Notes under the pieces: generated by a model
Database searches by the model: none
The model's input: the letters and a program-made list of their open reading frames with translations, nothing else
What the model was told of the DNA's origin: nothing
NCBI GenBank assembly: GCA_902554035.1
Contig: CACDMX010000004.1
Span: forward strand, 1 to 64,000
From: an uncultured Pelagibacteraceae bacterium
GTDB taxonomy: Bacteria > Pseudomonadota > Alphaproteobacteria > Pelagibacterales > Pelagibacteraceae
Length of the DNA: 64,000 nt
Direction: 5' to 3'
In this document: positions 11,065 to 21,135 of the stretch, piece by piece
Layout of the letters: every line of letters starts with the position of its first letter
Numbering within the stretch: position 1 is the first letter of the stretch
Made by a program: the position numbers and the translations under genes

Positions 11065-12354
11065 TTAATTGGTTTTTACTGAGTAGAAATGTTTGTAGTT
11101 TGCTACAGGATGATAAGAAAAGTCTAATATACAATTATCTATCATAAATAGTATTTTATTAAAAAAATTAATCTTCTCACTATCACTCAAATTTAAAGAT
11201 ATTTCAGTAATCATTTTTTTACCATTTAATATATCTTTGATATTAATTTTATTATTTTCGAAATTCATCTTAAAAAGATTATTATTAATTTTATCTTTTA
11301 TATTTAATTCATTCTCATTAATTTCATACTCAACTCCGTGATATTGATATGTATATACTTTTTCTAAATTAATTTTATTATATACAACTGAATTATTTTT
11401 ATTTTTTGATTTACAACAAATAATATCAATTTTTCTATCGTTCCAATTTAAAATTTGTGAAATTTCTAACTTTTCTTCAACTGACATGCTTTCGATTTTT
11501 TCTCTTATTTCTTTAGATGAATCTGAAAAAAATTTTGAAAGAGGCTTTATTCTACCATTAGCAAAATTTTTTATAATTAGATTGTTATTTTTAAGTAATT
11601 TAATTAGTTCTTTTATTGAATAAAAATTTTCTTTTTTATGTAAAAAAAAATCTACTATTCCTGATGGATGACTTAAATCTTGTTTTATTTCAGTTTCAAT
11701 AAATACTTTTGCTGGATGCAAATTATTTAACTTGCTTGTTATTTTTTTAATGAAGTCTATTGAGCTATTGTTCTGTTCTAAATTTAATTTTCTGAATAAT
11801 TGTTTCAGTTGGTTTGTTGCATAAGATTTTTTGTCCCCATAAACCATAATATAAATTACCCCATCATCTTTTAAATTATTATTAAAATACTCAAGCCCTG
11901 TTGATGGATCTTCTAAATGATGTATCACTCCTGAACTTATAATATAGTCAAACTTTTGTTTAAATTTAACTTTTCTAAAATCATCACAAATTAATTTGAG
12001 ATTAATTATATTATTTTCATTAATAAGTTTTTTTTGATGTTTTAAGCTATTTTCAGATAAATCAATTCCAATAAAATTATGATTAGGGTTACATTTTGCT
12101 AAAATTGCTGCCTGATCAGAGCCACATCCTGCTATTAAAATCTCAAGTCTCTTTGTACTATATGGTTTTTCAGGCCAAAGTCTATGCCAACAATAATTAG
12201 GGTCGCAAATTTGAAAACGATTTTTTTTTATCCATTCTTCATTTAAGTTTTCAGTTGGTTTTGGGTAAATAAAATTATTGTATTGATCTTTTAAATCCAA
12301 AATATTTTTATTTTTCATTTTTGGTAATTTATTATTTATAAAATAAAATGACAT
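11065..12354 (-). CDS. SAM-dependent methyltransferase with C-terminal extension
   Basis: ILIAGCGSDQAAILAK, FIGIDLSENSL, FDYIISSGVIHHLEDP. Confidence 0.8.
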   Translation of the reverse strand: MSFYFINNKLPKMKNKNILDLKDQYNNFIYPKPTENLNEEWIKKNRFQICDPNYCWHRLWPEKPYSTKRLEILIAGCGSDQAAILAKCNPNHNFIGIDLSENSLKHQKKLINENNIINLKLICDDFRKVKFKQKFDYIISSGVIHHLEDPSTGLEYFNNNLKDDGVIYIMVYGDKKSYATNQLKQLFRKLNLEQNNSSIDFIKKITSKLNNLHPAKVFIETEIKQDLSHPSGIVDFFLHKKENFYSIKELIKLLKNNNLIIKNFANGRIKPLSKFFSDSSKEIREKIESMSVEEKLEISQILNWNDRKIDIICCKSKNKNNSVVYNKINLEKVYTYQYHGVEYEINENELNIKDKINNNLFKMNFENNKINIKDILNGKKMITEISLNLSDSEKINFFNKILFMIDNCILDFSYHPVANYKHFYSVKTN

Positions 12355-12451
12355 CTATAAATAATTAATTCTACTACAGGTTTAACTTTTTTAACTGTTG
12401 GTAAACTTAAAAAACCACATTGTTTAAAATTTTAATTGTCTATATCAAAAT

Positions 12452-12823
12452 TTGGGAGGCGAATCGTTGAAAATTAAAAAATTTATATTTTATCTATTTA
12501 GTCTTGTAACATTAAGTGGTTGCGTGGAGACCACTGCGCTCTTAGGACCGGTCATAACCGTTAGTTCTACAGGCAATATTTATCAAGCAAGTTTGTCTTA
12601 TGCCTCAAACAACGTCATTTATAAGAGCACCGGAAAAACAACCCTTGATCATGTTAATGACTTTTTTAAATCTACAGAAGACAATAAGGATAACTCTGCT
12701 TTAAAAGTAAAAAATAATTTAGATAATATTAAACCAGTATTAGAAAAAAAACCTGAACCTATTTCAATGTCAGAGTTAGAAAACCTAAGAGAATATTCTC
12801 AAGATCAATTTATACTTTTTTAA
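12452..12823 (+). CDS. Small lipoprotein of unknown function (likely start is the internal TTG at LKIKKF)
   Basis: Lipobox VTLSGC; GGGAGG upstream of the TTG codon at about 12467. Confidence 0.65.
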   Translation: MGGESLKIKKFIFYLFSLVTLSGCVETTALLGPVITVSSTGNIYQASLSYASNNVIYKSTGKTTLDHVNDFFKSTEDNKDNSALKVKNNLDNIKPVLEKKPEPISMSELENLREYSQDQFILF

Positions 12824-12835
12824 AATAGATAGTTT

Positions 12836-13297
12836 CTAATTATTTATTAATAGACTCATATAAACAGAATTAACATCATTTTTATAATGAGCAAATGGCT
12901 CACATTTTTTAAAACCACATAAAATAAATAGTTCACGCGCTGGTTTAAAAAAATTACCTGCTCCAGTTTCTAAACTTATTTTTTTAATTTTCAGTTTTCT
13001 TGCCTCATCAATAAGGTGTTTAATTATTTTTATTCCATTACCTTTTCTTCTAAATTCATCAGCAAGCCTTATAGATTTAAATTCACCATGATCTTTATTT
13101 AAAAATTTTAATGCGCCACACCCAATCAATTCATCATTTTCCCACATACTCCAAAATTTTATTGAAGTATCTTTAAGCCCCTCTATGTCCAAAACGTGGG
13201 TACTGCCTGCAGGTGAAACAGATCTAAGTTCAACAAAATGTTTTCTTAATAGTTTATCTACATCTTGGTTATCAAAATTTCCCTCAATTGATTTCAT
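12836..13297 (-). CDS. GNAT family N-acetyltransferase
   Basis: IRLADEFRRKGNGIKIIKHLIDEARK, LETGAGNFFKPARELFILCGFKKC. Confidence 0.85.
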   Translation of the reverse strand: MKSIEGNFDNQDVDKLLRKHFVELRSVSPAGSTHVLDIEGLKDTSIKFWSMWENDELIGCGALKFLNKDHGEFKSIRLADEFRRKGNGIKIIKHLIDEARKLKIKKISLETGAGNFFKPARELFILCGFKKCEPFAHYKNDVNSVYMSLLINN

Positions 13298-14349
13298 TTT
13301 AATAAATTTTCAATTTTTTCTAATTGTCCGATTTTAAAAACAATTACATCGTCAGTATGATAACCGTATTGATTAGAAGAATTTTTAAATCTTTTACCTG
13401 GCTCCATTATTGGTTCTAGAGACAAAACAACCGTTCCCCAATGCATACCCAAAACTTTTTTACTTTTCAAGTCTTTTCCAATGTTGAGAGCTTCTTCAGG
13501 GTTGGTATGATAAATTGATTTATCTTTTTTGGGAGCCATAGGATAAAAATTATACGCACCAATATTTATAAAAGTTAAGTCGATAGGTCCATATTTATTA
13601 CCAAGTTCTTTATAAATATTTCCATATCCCGTATCACAAGCGAAGAAAAATTTTTTATTTTTATATTCAATTAAAAAGCTTCCCCACAATGTTTTATTGG
13701 TATCCCAAAGGCTTCTTTTTGACCAATGTACAGCAGGTACAAAAGTTATTTTAAGATCATTAATTTTTATTTCATCATACCAATCCATTTCATGGACGTC
13801 ATTAAAACCGTTTTTTGTAAAATATTTTCCAAGTTTTAAAGCCGTGGCAACCTTAGCCTTTTTAAATGGAAATCTTTTTATTGTTCTAGTACTAAGATGA
13901 TCATAATGATTGTGTGTTAAAAGAAATAAATCGATATTAGGTAACTCATTTAAATTTATTGCTGGATCAACAAATCTTTTAGGGCCAAAAATTAATGGCC
14001 CCATATTTTTTTCAAATACAGGATCAGTAATGATAGTTGTATTTCCCAGCTTTATTAAAAAAGTTGCATGTCCGATCCACAATATATAATCATTATTTTC
14101 ATTTTCTTGTAGAGATTTAATTACTTTCTTTTTTTCAATCACGTGATCTTTGGGGATATTAATATCTAGCTTCTTTTTTTCTTTATTGAAAACTTTATAA
14201 CTCCATTTAAATTTTATATCTCTTACTGGAGAACCTTCTGGATTTCTAAAAGAGCCATCTTTCAAATGATGATAACGCTTATTTTCCATGGCATTTAAAT
14301 TTACTATACAGTTTGTTAAAAATATTATGATTATAAAATGTCTTAACAC
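13294..14349 (-). CDS. MBL-fold metal-dependent hydrolase (NAPE-PLD/RomA-like), exported
   Basis: LLTHNHYDHLS, HWSKR, FFACDTGYG, MHWGT; N-terminal signal-like segment. Confidence 0.85.
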   Translation of the reverse strand: MLRHFIIIIFLTNCIVNLNAMENKRYHHLKDGSFRNPEGSPVRDIKFKWSYKVFNKEKKKLDINIPKDHVIEKKKVIKSLQENENNDYILWIGHATFLIKLGNTTIITDPVFEKNMGPLIFGPKRFVDPAINLNELPNIDLFLLTHNHYDHLSTRTIKRFPFKKAKVATALKLGKYFTKNGFNDVHEMDWYDEIKINDLKITFVPAVHWSKRSLWDTNKTLWGSFLIEYKNKKFFFACDTGYGNIYKELGNKYGPIDLTFINIGAYNFYPMAPKKDKSIYHTNPEEALNIGKDLKSKKVLGMHWGTVVLSLEPIMEPGKRFKNSSNQYGYHTDDVIVFKIGQLEKIENLLK

Positions 14350-14378
14350 AAATTAATTATAAAATTGAAGTTTGTTTT

Positions 14379-15428
14379 TCAACATTTTTCTGTAATTGTT
14401 AAGTGTCCCATTTTTCTTTTTTTTTTAATGTCTTTTTTTAAATAATCAAAAAAGAACTCATTATCTTTAAATTTTTTTCCCCGATAAGCTGTAATATTGT
14501 CACCCAGTAAATTAATCATTTTAGCATTAAAGTTTTTTTTAATTTTAATTTGCTCTAAGCCACAAATTGCTCTTATATGGTTTTCAAACTGACTAATATT
14601 ATGACTATTAATTGTTAAGTGACCGGAATTGTGAACTCTTGGCGCAATTTCATTTACATATAAATTATCATTTTTATCAATAAAATATTCAACACATAAA
14701 GTTCCAATATAATCTAGCTCCTCAGATATTTTTATAGCCCAGTCTTTAGATTTTTCCTGGATACTTTTACTTATGTCAGCAGGTATTTTTGAATATTTTA
14801 ATATTTGGTCCTCGTGAATATTTTCTATCGGTTCGTATATCTCATACTGAAGTTTACTAAATCTAGTTATAATTATTGAAATTTCTTTTTTTAAATTTAT
14901 GACTTTTTCAAAAATAAATTCTTTTGTAAAATCCAATTTAAGACTATCCAACTCTTTATTTGAATTGACTTTATATTGTCCTTTTCCATCATAACCCATC
15001 GTACAAGTTTTTATAATTCCAGGTACTAAATTATTATTCGATTTTAATTCTCTTTCATTTTTTACTGAAACATAATTTGTCGTATTAATATTTATCTTAT
15101 TTAAAAAATCTTTTTCTGTTAATCTATTTTGAACTATTCTGTTTATTTCTGGATTAGGTAAAACTTTTTTTGTTTTATTTATATTATTTAAGGTTTTGTA
15201 AGGAATGTTTTCAAATTCAAATGTAACTAAATCAACTTTATTTATAAATTCTTTAATTTTATTTTCATCATCGTAATTAGCAAAAATAAATTCATCAGAG
15301 AAATTCTTTGCTGGAGAATCTATATTATCACTAATTATAACTGTTTTAATATTTATTTTTTTTGCAGCAACTGACAACAAACTTCCTAGTTGTCCTCCTC
15401 CAATTATGCCAACAACAGGATTTACCAT
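14379..15428 (-). CDS. purK: 5-(carboxyamino)imidazole ribonucleotide synthase
   Basis: GIIGGGQLGSLL, ATP-grasp, NEIAPRVHNSGHLTI. Confidence 0.93.
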   Translation of the reverse strand: MVNPVVGIIGGGQLGSLLSVAAKKINIKTVIISDNIDSPAKNFSDEFIFANYDDENKIKEFINKVDLVTFEFENIPYKTLNNINKTKKVLPNPEINRIVQNRLTEKDFLNKININTTNYVSVKNERELKSNNNLVPGIIKTCTMGYDGKGQYKVNSNKELDSLKLDFTKEFIFEKVINLKKEISIIITRFSKLQYEIYEPIENIHEDQILKYSKIPADISKSIQEKSKDWAIKISEELDYIGTLCVEYFIDKNDNLYVNEIAPRVHNSGHLTINSHNISQFENHIRAICGLEQIKIKKNFNAKMINLLGDNITAYRGKKFKDNEFFFDYLKKDIKKKRKMGHLTITEKC

Positions 15429-15429
15429 T

Positions 15430-15924
15430 TTAATTAGGCTTCTTTTTTACTGAATTAGTTTGTTTCTTTCTCCAGAGATTTAAATTCTTTCTTATAGTTT
15501 TGTCACTTATTGAAATTATTGATGCAGCAAGCAAAGCTGCGTTTATAGCTCCATCTGATCCAATCGCCACTGTACCAACTGGAATTCCTTTTGGCATTTG
15601 AGCAATTGACAACAGGCTATCAAGACCTTTTAATTTTTTACTTTCTATCGGTACCCCAATAACTGGCAAACTTGTTAATGCAGCGATCATTCCTGGAAGG
15701 TGTGCTGAACCTCCCGCACCAGCAATAATTACCGAAATGCCATTTTTTTCAGAATTTTTGGCAAATTTATACATTCGGTCAGGAGTTCTATGTGCAGAAA
15801 TTATTTTGGTTTCACAATTAATTTTCATTAATCTGAGTACTTTTTGAGCCAATTTCATCGTTGAGTAATCTGACTGGCTACCCATAACAATACCAACTTT
15901 AGGTCTTTTTTTTTTATACGACAT
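15430..15924 (-). CDS. purE: 5-(carboxyamino)imidazole ribonucleotide mutase
   Basis: VGIVMGSQSDYSTM, SAHRTPDRM, GAGGSAHLPGM; adjacent to purK. Confidence 0.95.
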   Translation of the reverse strand: MSYKKKRPKVGIVMGSQSDYSTMKLAQKVLRLMKINCETKIISAHRTPDRMYKFAKNSEKNGISVIIAGAGGSAHLPGMIAALTSLPVIGVPIESKKLKGLDSLLSIAQMPKGIPVGTVAIGSDGAINAALLAASIISISDKTIRKNLNLWRKKQTNSVKKKPN

Positions 15925-15973
15925 TTATATCTTTTAATATCAAAAATTTAAGCACTAATATATATCTAATAGT

Positions 15974-16939
15974 ATGAATTATAAAATTGATAATTTACAG
16001 TACTGCAACTGGTCAAGAGAGGTATTTAAAATAAATCGTGAGGCAGGTCTAGATGCTGTACATGTTACTTTGGTCTATCATGAAGATTATGATGAATTTT
16101 TAACAAGAGTAAAAGAATGGAATAAACATTTTAAAGAAAACCAAGATTTAATTTTTCAAGGCAAAACTTTTAAAGATATAGAGAAAGCAAAGAAACAGAA
16201 AAAAACTGCTATTTTTTTTGGTTTTCAAAACTGCTCACCTATTGAGGATGATATAAAGTTAATTGAAAAAGTTTATCAAAATGGATGTCGTTTTATGCAA
16301 CTTACCTATAATAACCAATCACTTTTGGCTACTGGATGTTATGAGAAAAGTGACAGTGGGGTCACAAATTTTGGAAGAGAGGCTATTAAAGAAATGAATA
16401 GATTAGGAATTGTGATTGACATGTCTCACTCAGCAGAAAAAAGCACACTAGATGCTATTGAAATCAGCGAAAAACCTATTGCAATAACCCACGCTAATCC
16501 TTTTTTTTGGCATAATGCTTTAAGAAATAAATCTAACGAACTTTTAAAAACACTAGGTGATAGCGGAGGAATGTTAGGATTATCTTTATATTCTCACCAT
16601 CTGAAAGATGGTGAAAATTGTAAGCTAGAAAGTTTTTGTGAAATGACTGCAAAAACTTGCGAAATAATGGGAGTTAATAATATTGGGATTGGTTCAGATC
16701 TTTGCTTAAATCAGCCAGATGAAATAGTTGAATGGATGCGAAATGGAACTTGGGCAAAAAAAAAAAATTTTGGAGAAGGATCAAAAACGAAGCCAGGATT
16801 TCCAAAACAACCCACATGGTTTACTGACGCTAGAGGTTTTAAAAATTTAGAAAATGGACTTAAAAAAGTTGGGTTTGATGATAAAGAAATAAATGGAATT
16901 TTAGGCAATAACTGGTTTAACTTTTATAAAGGAATATAA
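15974..16939 (+). CDS. Membrane dipeptidase (renal dipeptidase family)
   Basis: FFGFQNCSPIEDD, RFMQLTYNNQS, DMSHSAEKSTLDAIE, NIGIGSDL, ILGNNWFNFY. Confidence 0.85.
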   Translation: MNYKIDNLQYCNWSREVFKINREAGLDAVHVTLVYHEDYDEFLTRVKEWNKHFKENQDLIFQGKTFKDIEKAKKQKKTAIFFGFQNCSPIEDDIKLIEKVYQNGCRFMQLTYNNQSLLATGCYEKSDSGVTNFGREAIKEMNRLGIVIDMSHSAEKSTLDAIEISEKPIAITHANPFFWHNALRNKSNELLKTLGDSGGMLGLSLYSHHLKDGENCKLESFCEMTAKTCEIMGVNNIGIGSDLCLNQPDEIVEWMRNGTWAKKKNFGEGSKTKPGFPKQPTWFTDARGFKNLENGLKKVGFDDKEINGILGNNWFNFYKGI

Positions 16940-18600
16940 TGGAAGTTCAATTAAGAGATCCAAAAGTAGTAATGAAACTATCAAAGCTTGGTTCGTTTCA
17001 TCAGTCTAAGTTATCTTTCTTAAGATCTTTTTTAAATGAATTTAAAGATTGGGAGTATAAGAGAGATTTATTTGATTTGAATGAAAATGGATACGGAAAA
17101 GCTGTTTACTCATTTAAAAAACAAAATAGAACTTACTCCTTGGTATGTTTTGCAAATCAAATTAGCGATACTGAAAGATCAGACAGAGTAATAGCAACTA
17201 AATGGGATGCAGCGTTTACATTGCACGATGGAATACCTACTAAAAAAGATTTAGATAGACTGTTAGAAAATGTTCCAAAACAAGAAGTAGGGAGACTATC
17301 TTACAAGGAACTGACATTATCTAGAGCAAATAAGTCATTAAGAATATTTAATCATGTTGTTGAGAACTTATCTTTAGGTAAACAACCAGATATAAATAAA
17401 GTTTTAGAGGTTGGATATCTATATAGAACCACAGCAGTTTATGGATCAGGTAAATTTGGTTTAGCTGATAGATTTAGAATAAAGAATAGAACTGAGATTT
17501 GTGGCCCGTTTAGATTGGAGATGATGTTGGTATATCTAGTAAGACAATTTACATTTGATCAAGTAAATCATATAGCAAAACAAAAAAATCCAAGAAAAGC
17601 TGTAGAACTAGACAGGGAGATTTGTAGAAATTTAGGAATTGGAAATTCTACAGGACTTGGAATGGCTCCATTTATAGTAAATCACCCAACATTATTAAAT
17701 AATTGGGTTTTATCAAGAGAATTATCTTTAAAAAAAATTAGAGAGATAAAAATAGTTAATAATAATGATGCAGAAATATTTAAAAAATATTTAAAAAAAT
17801 CTATTAAAAATATAAGTTTTTGGAATACTAGTAGCGAGTATCAAAAATTAAAAATTTTAGATTTAAAACAAGATTTAAAAAAGCTGATTTCTTATTTAGA
17901 TGAAGATTTCGATTTTAAAAAAAACTATCCATTTAACGATTTATATATTTGGTGTGAAAAAAACTTAAAAGATGAATGTATTGAGTACACAGTTTCAATG
18001 TTAATGGAGCCATATGATAATATTACGAATCCATTAATTAACCAAATGAGCTCAGATGAGGATAAATTTTTTACCATACCAACTCAAAAAAAAATTGAGA
18101 CTTTGAAGGGTATTCTTGAAAAAAATTACTCTGAAATCATTAAAATTGATTTTTCCAAGAAAGAAAACAATCAAAATTTTTGGTTTATTTCAAAAAATAA
18201 AGAAGAACCAAGATTAGCTAACAGGTATATAGAAAAAGGATCTGAACTAGAGCAGCCATTAGCAATTGCAAGAGATATTAACAAACTTTATAAAAGAATT
18301 TTAAATTTAAGAAATAGCCTAACAATCGGAAATTTTTTATTTGAAAATAACGATTTAAGACATGTAGTTAGAAGAGCATTTATTTCAGAAAATTTTCCAT
18401 ATGCAGAGATTCAAGATAATACAATTGGATCAAAATTGATGCCAATTGATATGCTTAGACTAAAATTATCTTTTTTTGGTGCAGTCAAGTTTGATCCAAG
18501 ATCGGATAAATGGTTAAGAATTTGTATGTTTCAAGGAGCACCATTACCAGATGAACTTAAATCTTTTGATAGTGGATGGATATATAATTCTATTAATTAA
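16939..18600 (+). CDS. Uncharacterised 553-aa protein
   Basis: Long ORF, ATG overlaps the dipeptidase stop; family not recognised. Confidence 0.8.
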   Translation: MEVQLRDPKVVMKLSKLGSFHQSKLSFLRSFLNEFKDWEYKRDLFDLNENGYGKAVYSFKKQNRTYSLVCFANQISDTERSDRVIATKWDAAFTLHDGIPTKKDLDRLLENVPKQEVGRLSYKELTLSRANKSLRIFNHVVENLSLGKQPDINKVLEVGYLYRTTAVYGSGKFGLADRFRIKNRTEICGPFRLEMMLVYLVRQFTFDQVNHIAKQKNPRKAVELDREICRNLGIGNSTGLGMAPFIVNHPTLLNNWVLSRELSLKKIREIKIVNNNDAEIFKKYLKKSIKNISFWNTSSEYQKLKILDLKQDLKKLISYLDEDFDFKKNYPFNDLYIWCEKNLKDECIEYTVSMLMEPYDNITNPLINQMSSDEDKFFTIPTQKKIETLKGILEKNYSEIIKIDFSKKENNQNFWFISKNKEEPRLANRYIEKGSELEQPLAIARDINKLYKRILNLRNSLTIGNFLFENNDLRHVVRRAFISENFPYAEIQDNTIGSKLMPIDMLRLKLSFFGAVKFDPRSDKWLRICMFQGAPLPDELKSFDSGWIYNSIN

Positions 18601-19208
18601 TGATAAGTTTAAGTGAAATCGATACAACTGTGAAAAGAGCAACCAAAGCGGTTGGTTTTCCTTGGGGTATAGCTGAGGAAGTAGGAAAAAGTATTCGTAT
18701 TTTAGAGATGTTTGGATTGCCAGGATTAAAAAATCTTAATGAATATTTTAAAGTTTTTAACTCCAAAAAATTTCAAAATGTAACTGTAATATCAAAATCA
18801 AATATCTCTAAAATTTCATACTGTCCAATTATATCAGGTATAAACTTCTTGGACCAAGTGCATACTTTAGAAGGATTTGAAAAAATTGAGTTTGAAAATT
18901 TTGCATTTCCAATTTTGTTTATTCCTTTTTTAAGTAGATCTTCTGAAATAATTGGAAAAAAAATATTTCTTAAAATTGATGAAAAAGAATTTTTATTAAA
19001 CTTTAATCAATCTATGTACTCAAGTAATTTAAATGTAAATATTATTGAAAGAGCAAATAACATAAAAATAAATTTTTTGAATAACGAAAATTCATTTTCA
19101 AATCAAGATTGGCAAGAACTTTACAAATTATCAGAAAAAACTTTTGTTGAGGAAACAGAGGAGCTTAAGAAAAAAGCTGCTGGTGCAGGACTAACAGATA
19201 ATGATTAA
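18600..19208 (+). CDS. DUF3726-like protein
   Basis: MISLSEIDTTVKRATKAVGFPWGIAEEVGKSIRILEMFGLPG N-terminus; ATG overlaps upstream stop. DUF name from memory. Confidence 0.65.
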   Translation: MISLSEIDTTVKRATKAVGFPWGIAEEVGKSIRILEMFGLPGLKNLNEYFKVFNSKKFQNVTVISKSNISKISYCPIISGINFLDQVHTLEGFEKIEFENFAFPILFIPFLSRSSEIIGKKIFLKIDEKEFLLNFNQSMYSSNLNVNIIERANNIKINFLNNENSFSNQDWQELYKLSEKTFVEETEELKKKAAGAGLTDND

Positions 19209-19359
19209 AAAATTAAATAAAAATGAAGATAAAGAAAAAAATGATCAACTTTGTGAAGAATGTAGCATAGAAGATGAAAGTGTTAGACAGAACTCGATTT
19301 TAATAGGTTTTAAGATTTGTGAGTCCTGCAGGATCTCCAAAACTATTTTTCCTTTTTAA
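19201..19359 (+). CDS. 52-aa putative zinc-ribbon mini-protein (not in supplied ORF track)
   Basis: Read directly: MIKKLNKNEDKEKNDQLCEECSIEDESVRQNSILIGFKICESCRISKTIFPF*; CEEC and CESC; ATG overlaps upstream stop (ATGATTAA). Confidence 0.65.
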   Translation: MIKKLNKNEDKEKNDQLCEECSIEDESVRQNSILIGFKICESCRISKTIFPF

Positions 19360-19901
19360 CTTATAGTGCTTACAGGCAATGCATCCATCCTGCTCATAAC
19401 AAAAGATATTGAAACAAAAGCAATTATTAAAAAAGATAGTATGATTATACCAAAAGCTTTAAGATTAGATTTTAAATTAAGCGTTTGTTTCGCTGAAATA
19501 ATTAAACCAGCAAAAATCCAAAATTGAGTAATAAAAATTACAGGTATGATAAGATCTGGTGTCACAGCAAAAAATCTTAATATACCTGGTGCATGCGCAT
19601 AACCAACACCTATAAGAACTTTTTTAAAAGGTATTTTATTGTCTTTATCTGGAAATAATTTAGCTCCAATAACATAAATTAAAATACCCCAAACAAACCA
19701 TGTAAATATAGCAGTTAAACCTGATAAACCTATTGCAGTTTTAATTATTGTATTCGCAGCAACAGCTCCAGCAACTCCATCTAAAATCATTATTAATCCA
19801 GCAAAATATATAGCAGCTTCTCCAAAATTATTGTTATCTTTATATAAATTCTTATCTAGTTTTAGTGAACGAAATATTATATTTAAAAATTCTCCAAACA
19901 T
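19356..19901 (-). CDS. Yip1-family-like integral membrane protein
   Basis: Multiple hydrophobic helices; GYAHAPGILRFFAVTPDL. Confidence 0.65.
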   Translation of the reverse strand: MFGEFLNIIFRSLKLDKNLYKDNNNFGEAAIYFAGLIMILDGVAGAVAANTIIKTAIGLSGLTAIFTWFVWGILIYVIGAKLFPDKDNKIPFKKVLIGVGYAHAPGILRFFAVTPDLIIPVIFITQFWIFAGLIISAKQTLNLKSNLKAFGIIILSFLIIAFVSISFVMSRMDALPVSTIS

Positions 19902-19902
19902 T

Positions 19903-20562
19903 TTAAAATAGTGTAGTTTCCTTTTTTATATATTTGTCCAAAGTTTTGATTAGACTTTCCTCAGATTTTGTAAAAAAATGATTAGCATCACTTACTGATT
20001 GAAAGTCAACTTTAATTCCTTTTTGAGCGCTTAATCTTTTGTCTAATTCATTTATTGAATCAATTGGAACTAATTCATCTTTTTTTCCATAGACCATTAA
20101 CCCTGAAGTAGGACAGGGTGATAAAAATGAAAAGTCATAAACATTTGGTTGAGGCGAAATAGCAATAAATCTATTAATTTCAGGTCTTCTCATAAGTAAT
20201 TGCATTGCTATTAAGGATCCAAAAGAAAAGCCAGATATCCAACATTGAGAGTTGTCAAAATTTTCCTTTTCTAACCAATCTAAAGCAGCCGCAGCATCTG
20301 CTAGCTCACCTTGGCCGTTATCGAAATCTCCATCACTTTTTCCTACACCTCTAAAATTAACTCTACAAACCGAAAAATCATTATCCATAAAAGCATGGAA
20401 TGTTTCTACAACAACTTTATTGTTCATAGTTCCTCCGTACTGAGGATGTGGTTGCAAAACAAGCGCTATCGGAGAAGTTTTCTTTTTACTTTTGAAGTAT
20501 TTGGCTTCAAGTCTACCAGCAGGCCCAGGTATGAATATTTCTACAATTTTATTTTTTTCCAT
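19903..20562 (-). CDS. Alpha/beta hydrolase
   Basis: LQPHPQYGGTMNNKVV, RVNFRGVGKSDG, ISGFSFGSLIAMQL. Confidence 0.88.
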   Translation of the reverse strand: MEKNKIVEIFIPGPAGRLEAKYFKSKKKTSPIALVLQPHPQYGGTMNNKVVVETFHAFMDNDFSVCRVNFRGVGKSDGDFDNGQGELADAAAALDWLEKENFDNSQCWISGFSFGSLIAMQLLMRRPEINRFIAISPQPNVYDFSFLSPCPTSGLMVYGKKDELVPIDSINELDKRLSAQKGIKVDFQSVSDANHFFTKSEESLIKTLDKYIKKETTLF

Positions 20563-20653
20563 AAATGCAACTGATAATTAATCTCACAAATTTTATTAAT
20601 AAAAAAATTATATCTAGCATAACTGAGCGACAAATTGCTAATTTTAAATTAAG

Positions 20654-20678
20654 AAACTTGACTATTTTAGTATGGTAT
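20654..20678 (+). promoter_or_regulatory. Candidate IscR/Rrf2 operator overlapping a TTGACT -35-like element
   Basis: AAACTTGACTATTTTAGTATGGTAT, imperfect palindrome about 30 nt upstream of iscR ATG. Confidence 0.4.
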
Positions 20679-20709
20679 ATATATAAAATGCTGTAAAATA
20701 TAGGATTTT

Positions 20710-21135
20710 ATGAAACTAACAACAAAAGGTAGATACGCTGTAATGGCTTTAGCAGACATTGCTAAGTTTGAAAGTAATAACCCAGTTTCGCTTAGAGATA
20801 TTTCTCTTAGACAGGGGATATCTTTACTTTATTTAGAACAAATTTTTTCAATGTTAAAAAAAAATCAAATCGTTCAAAGTGTGAGAGGAACAAATGGTGG
20901 TTATAAGTTAGCTAAGAATCCTGAACAAATTAAGATTTCAAATATTTTTTCTGCTGTTCAAGAAAATGTTAAAACAGTTCGTTGTAAAAAAGAGTCTAAA
21001 AAAGGCTGTAATGGTAAATCTGCAAAATGCATAACACACAACTTATGGGACGAGTTGGAAGTACATATAAATGATTTTTTCAGTAAAAAAAATCTCAGTG
21101 ATTTAGTAAAGGGTAAAAATGAAAATAGATTCTAG
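20710..21135 (+). CDS. iscR: Rrf2 family Fe-S regulator (IscR/SufR-like)
   Basis: [29 protein letters not shown], three cysteines in [16 protein letters not shown]; heads suf operon. Confidence 0.9.
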   Translation: MKLTTKGRYAVMALADIAKFESNNPVSLRDISLRQGISLLYLEQIFSMLKKNQIVQSVRGTNGGYKLAKNPEQIKISNIFSAVQENVKTVRCKKESKKGCNGKSAKCITHNLWDELEVHINDFFSKKNLSDLVKGKNENRF

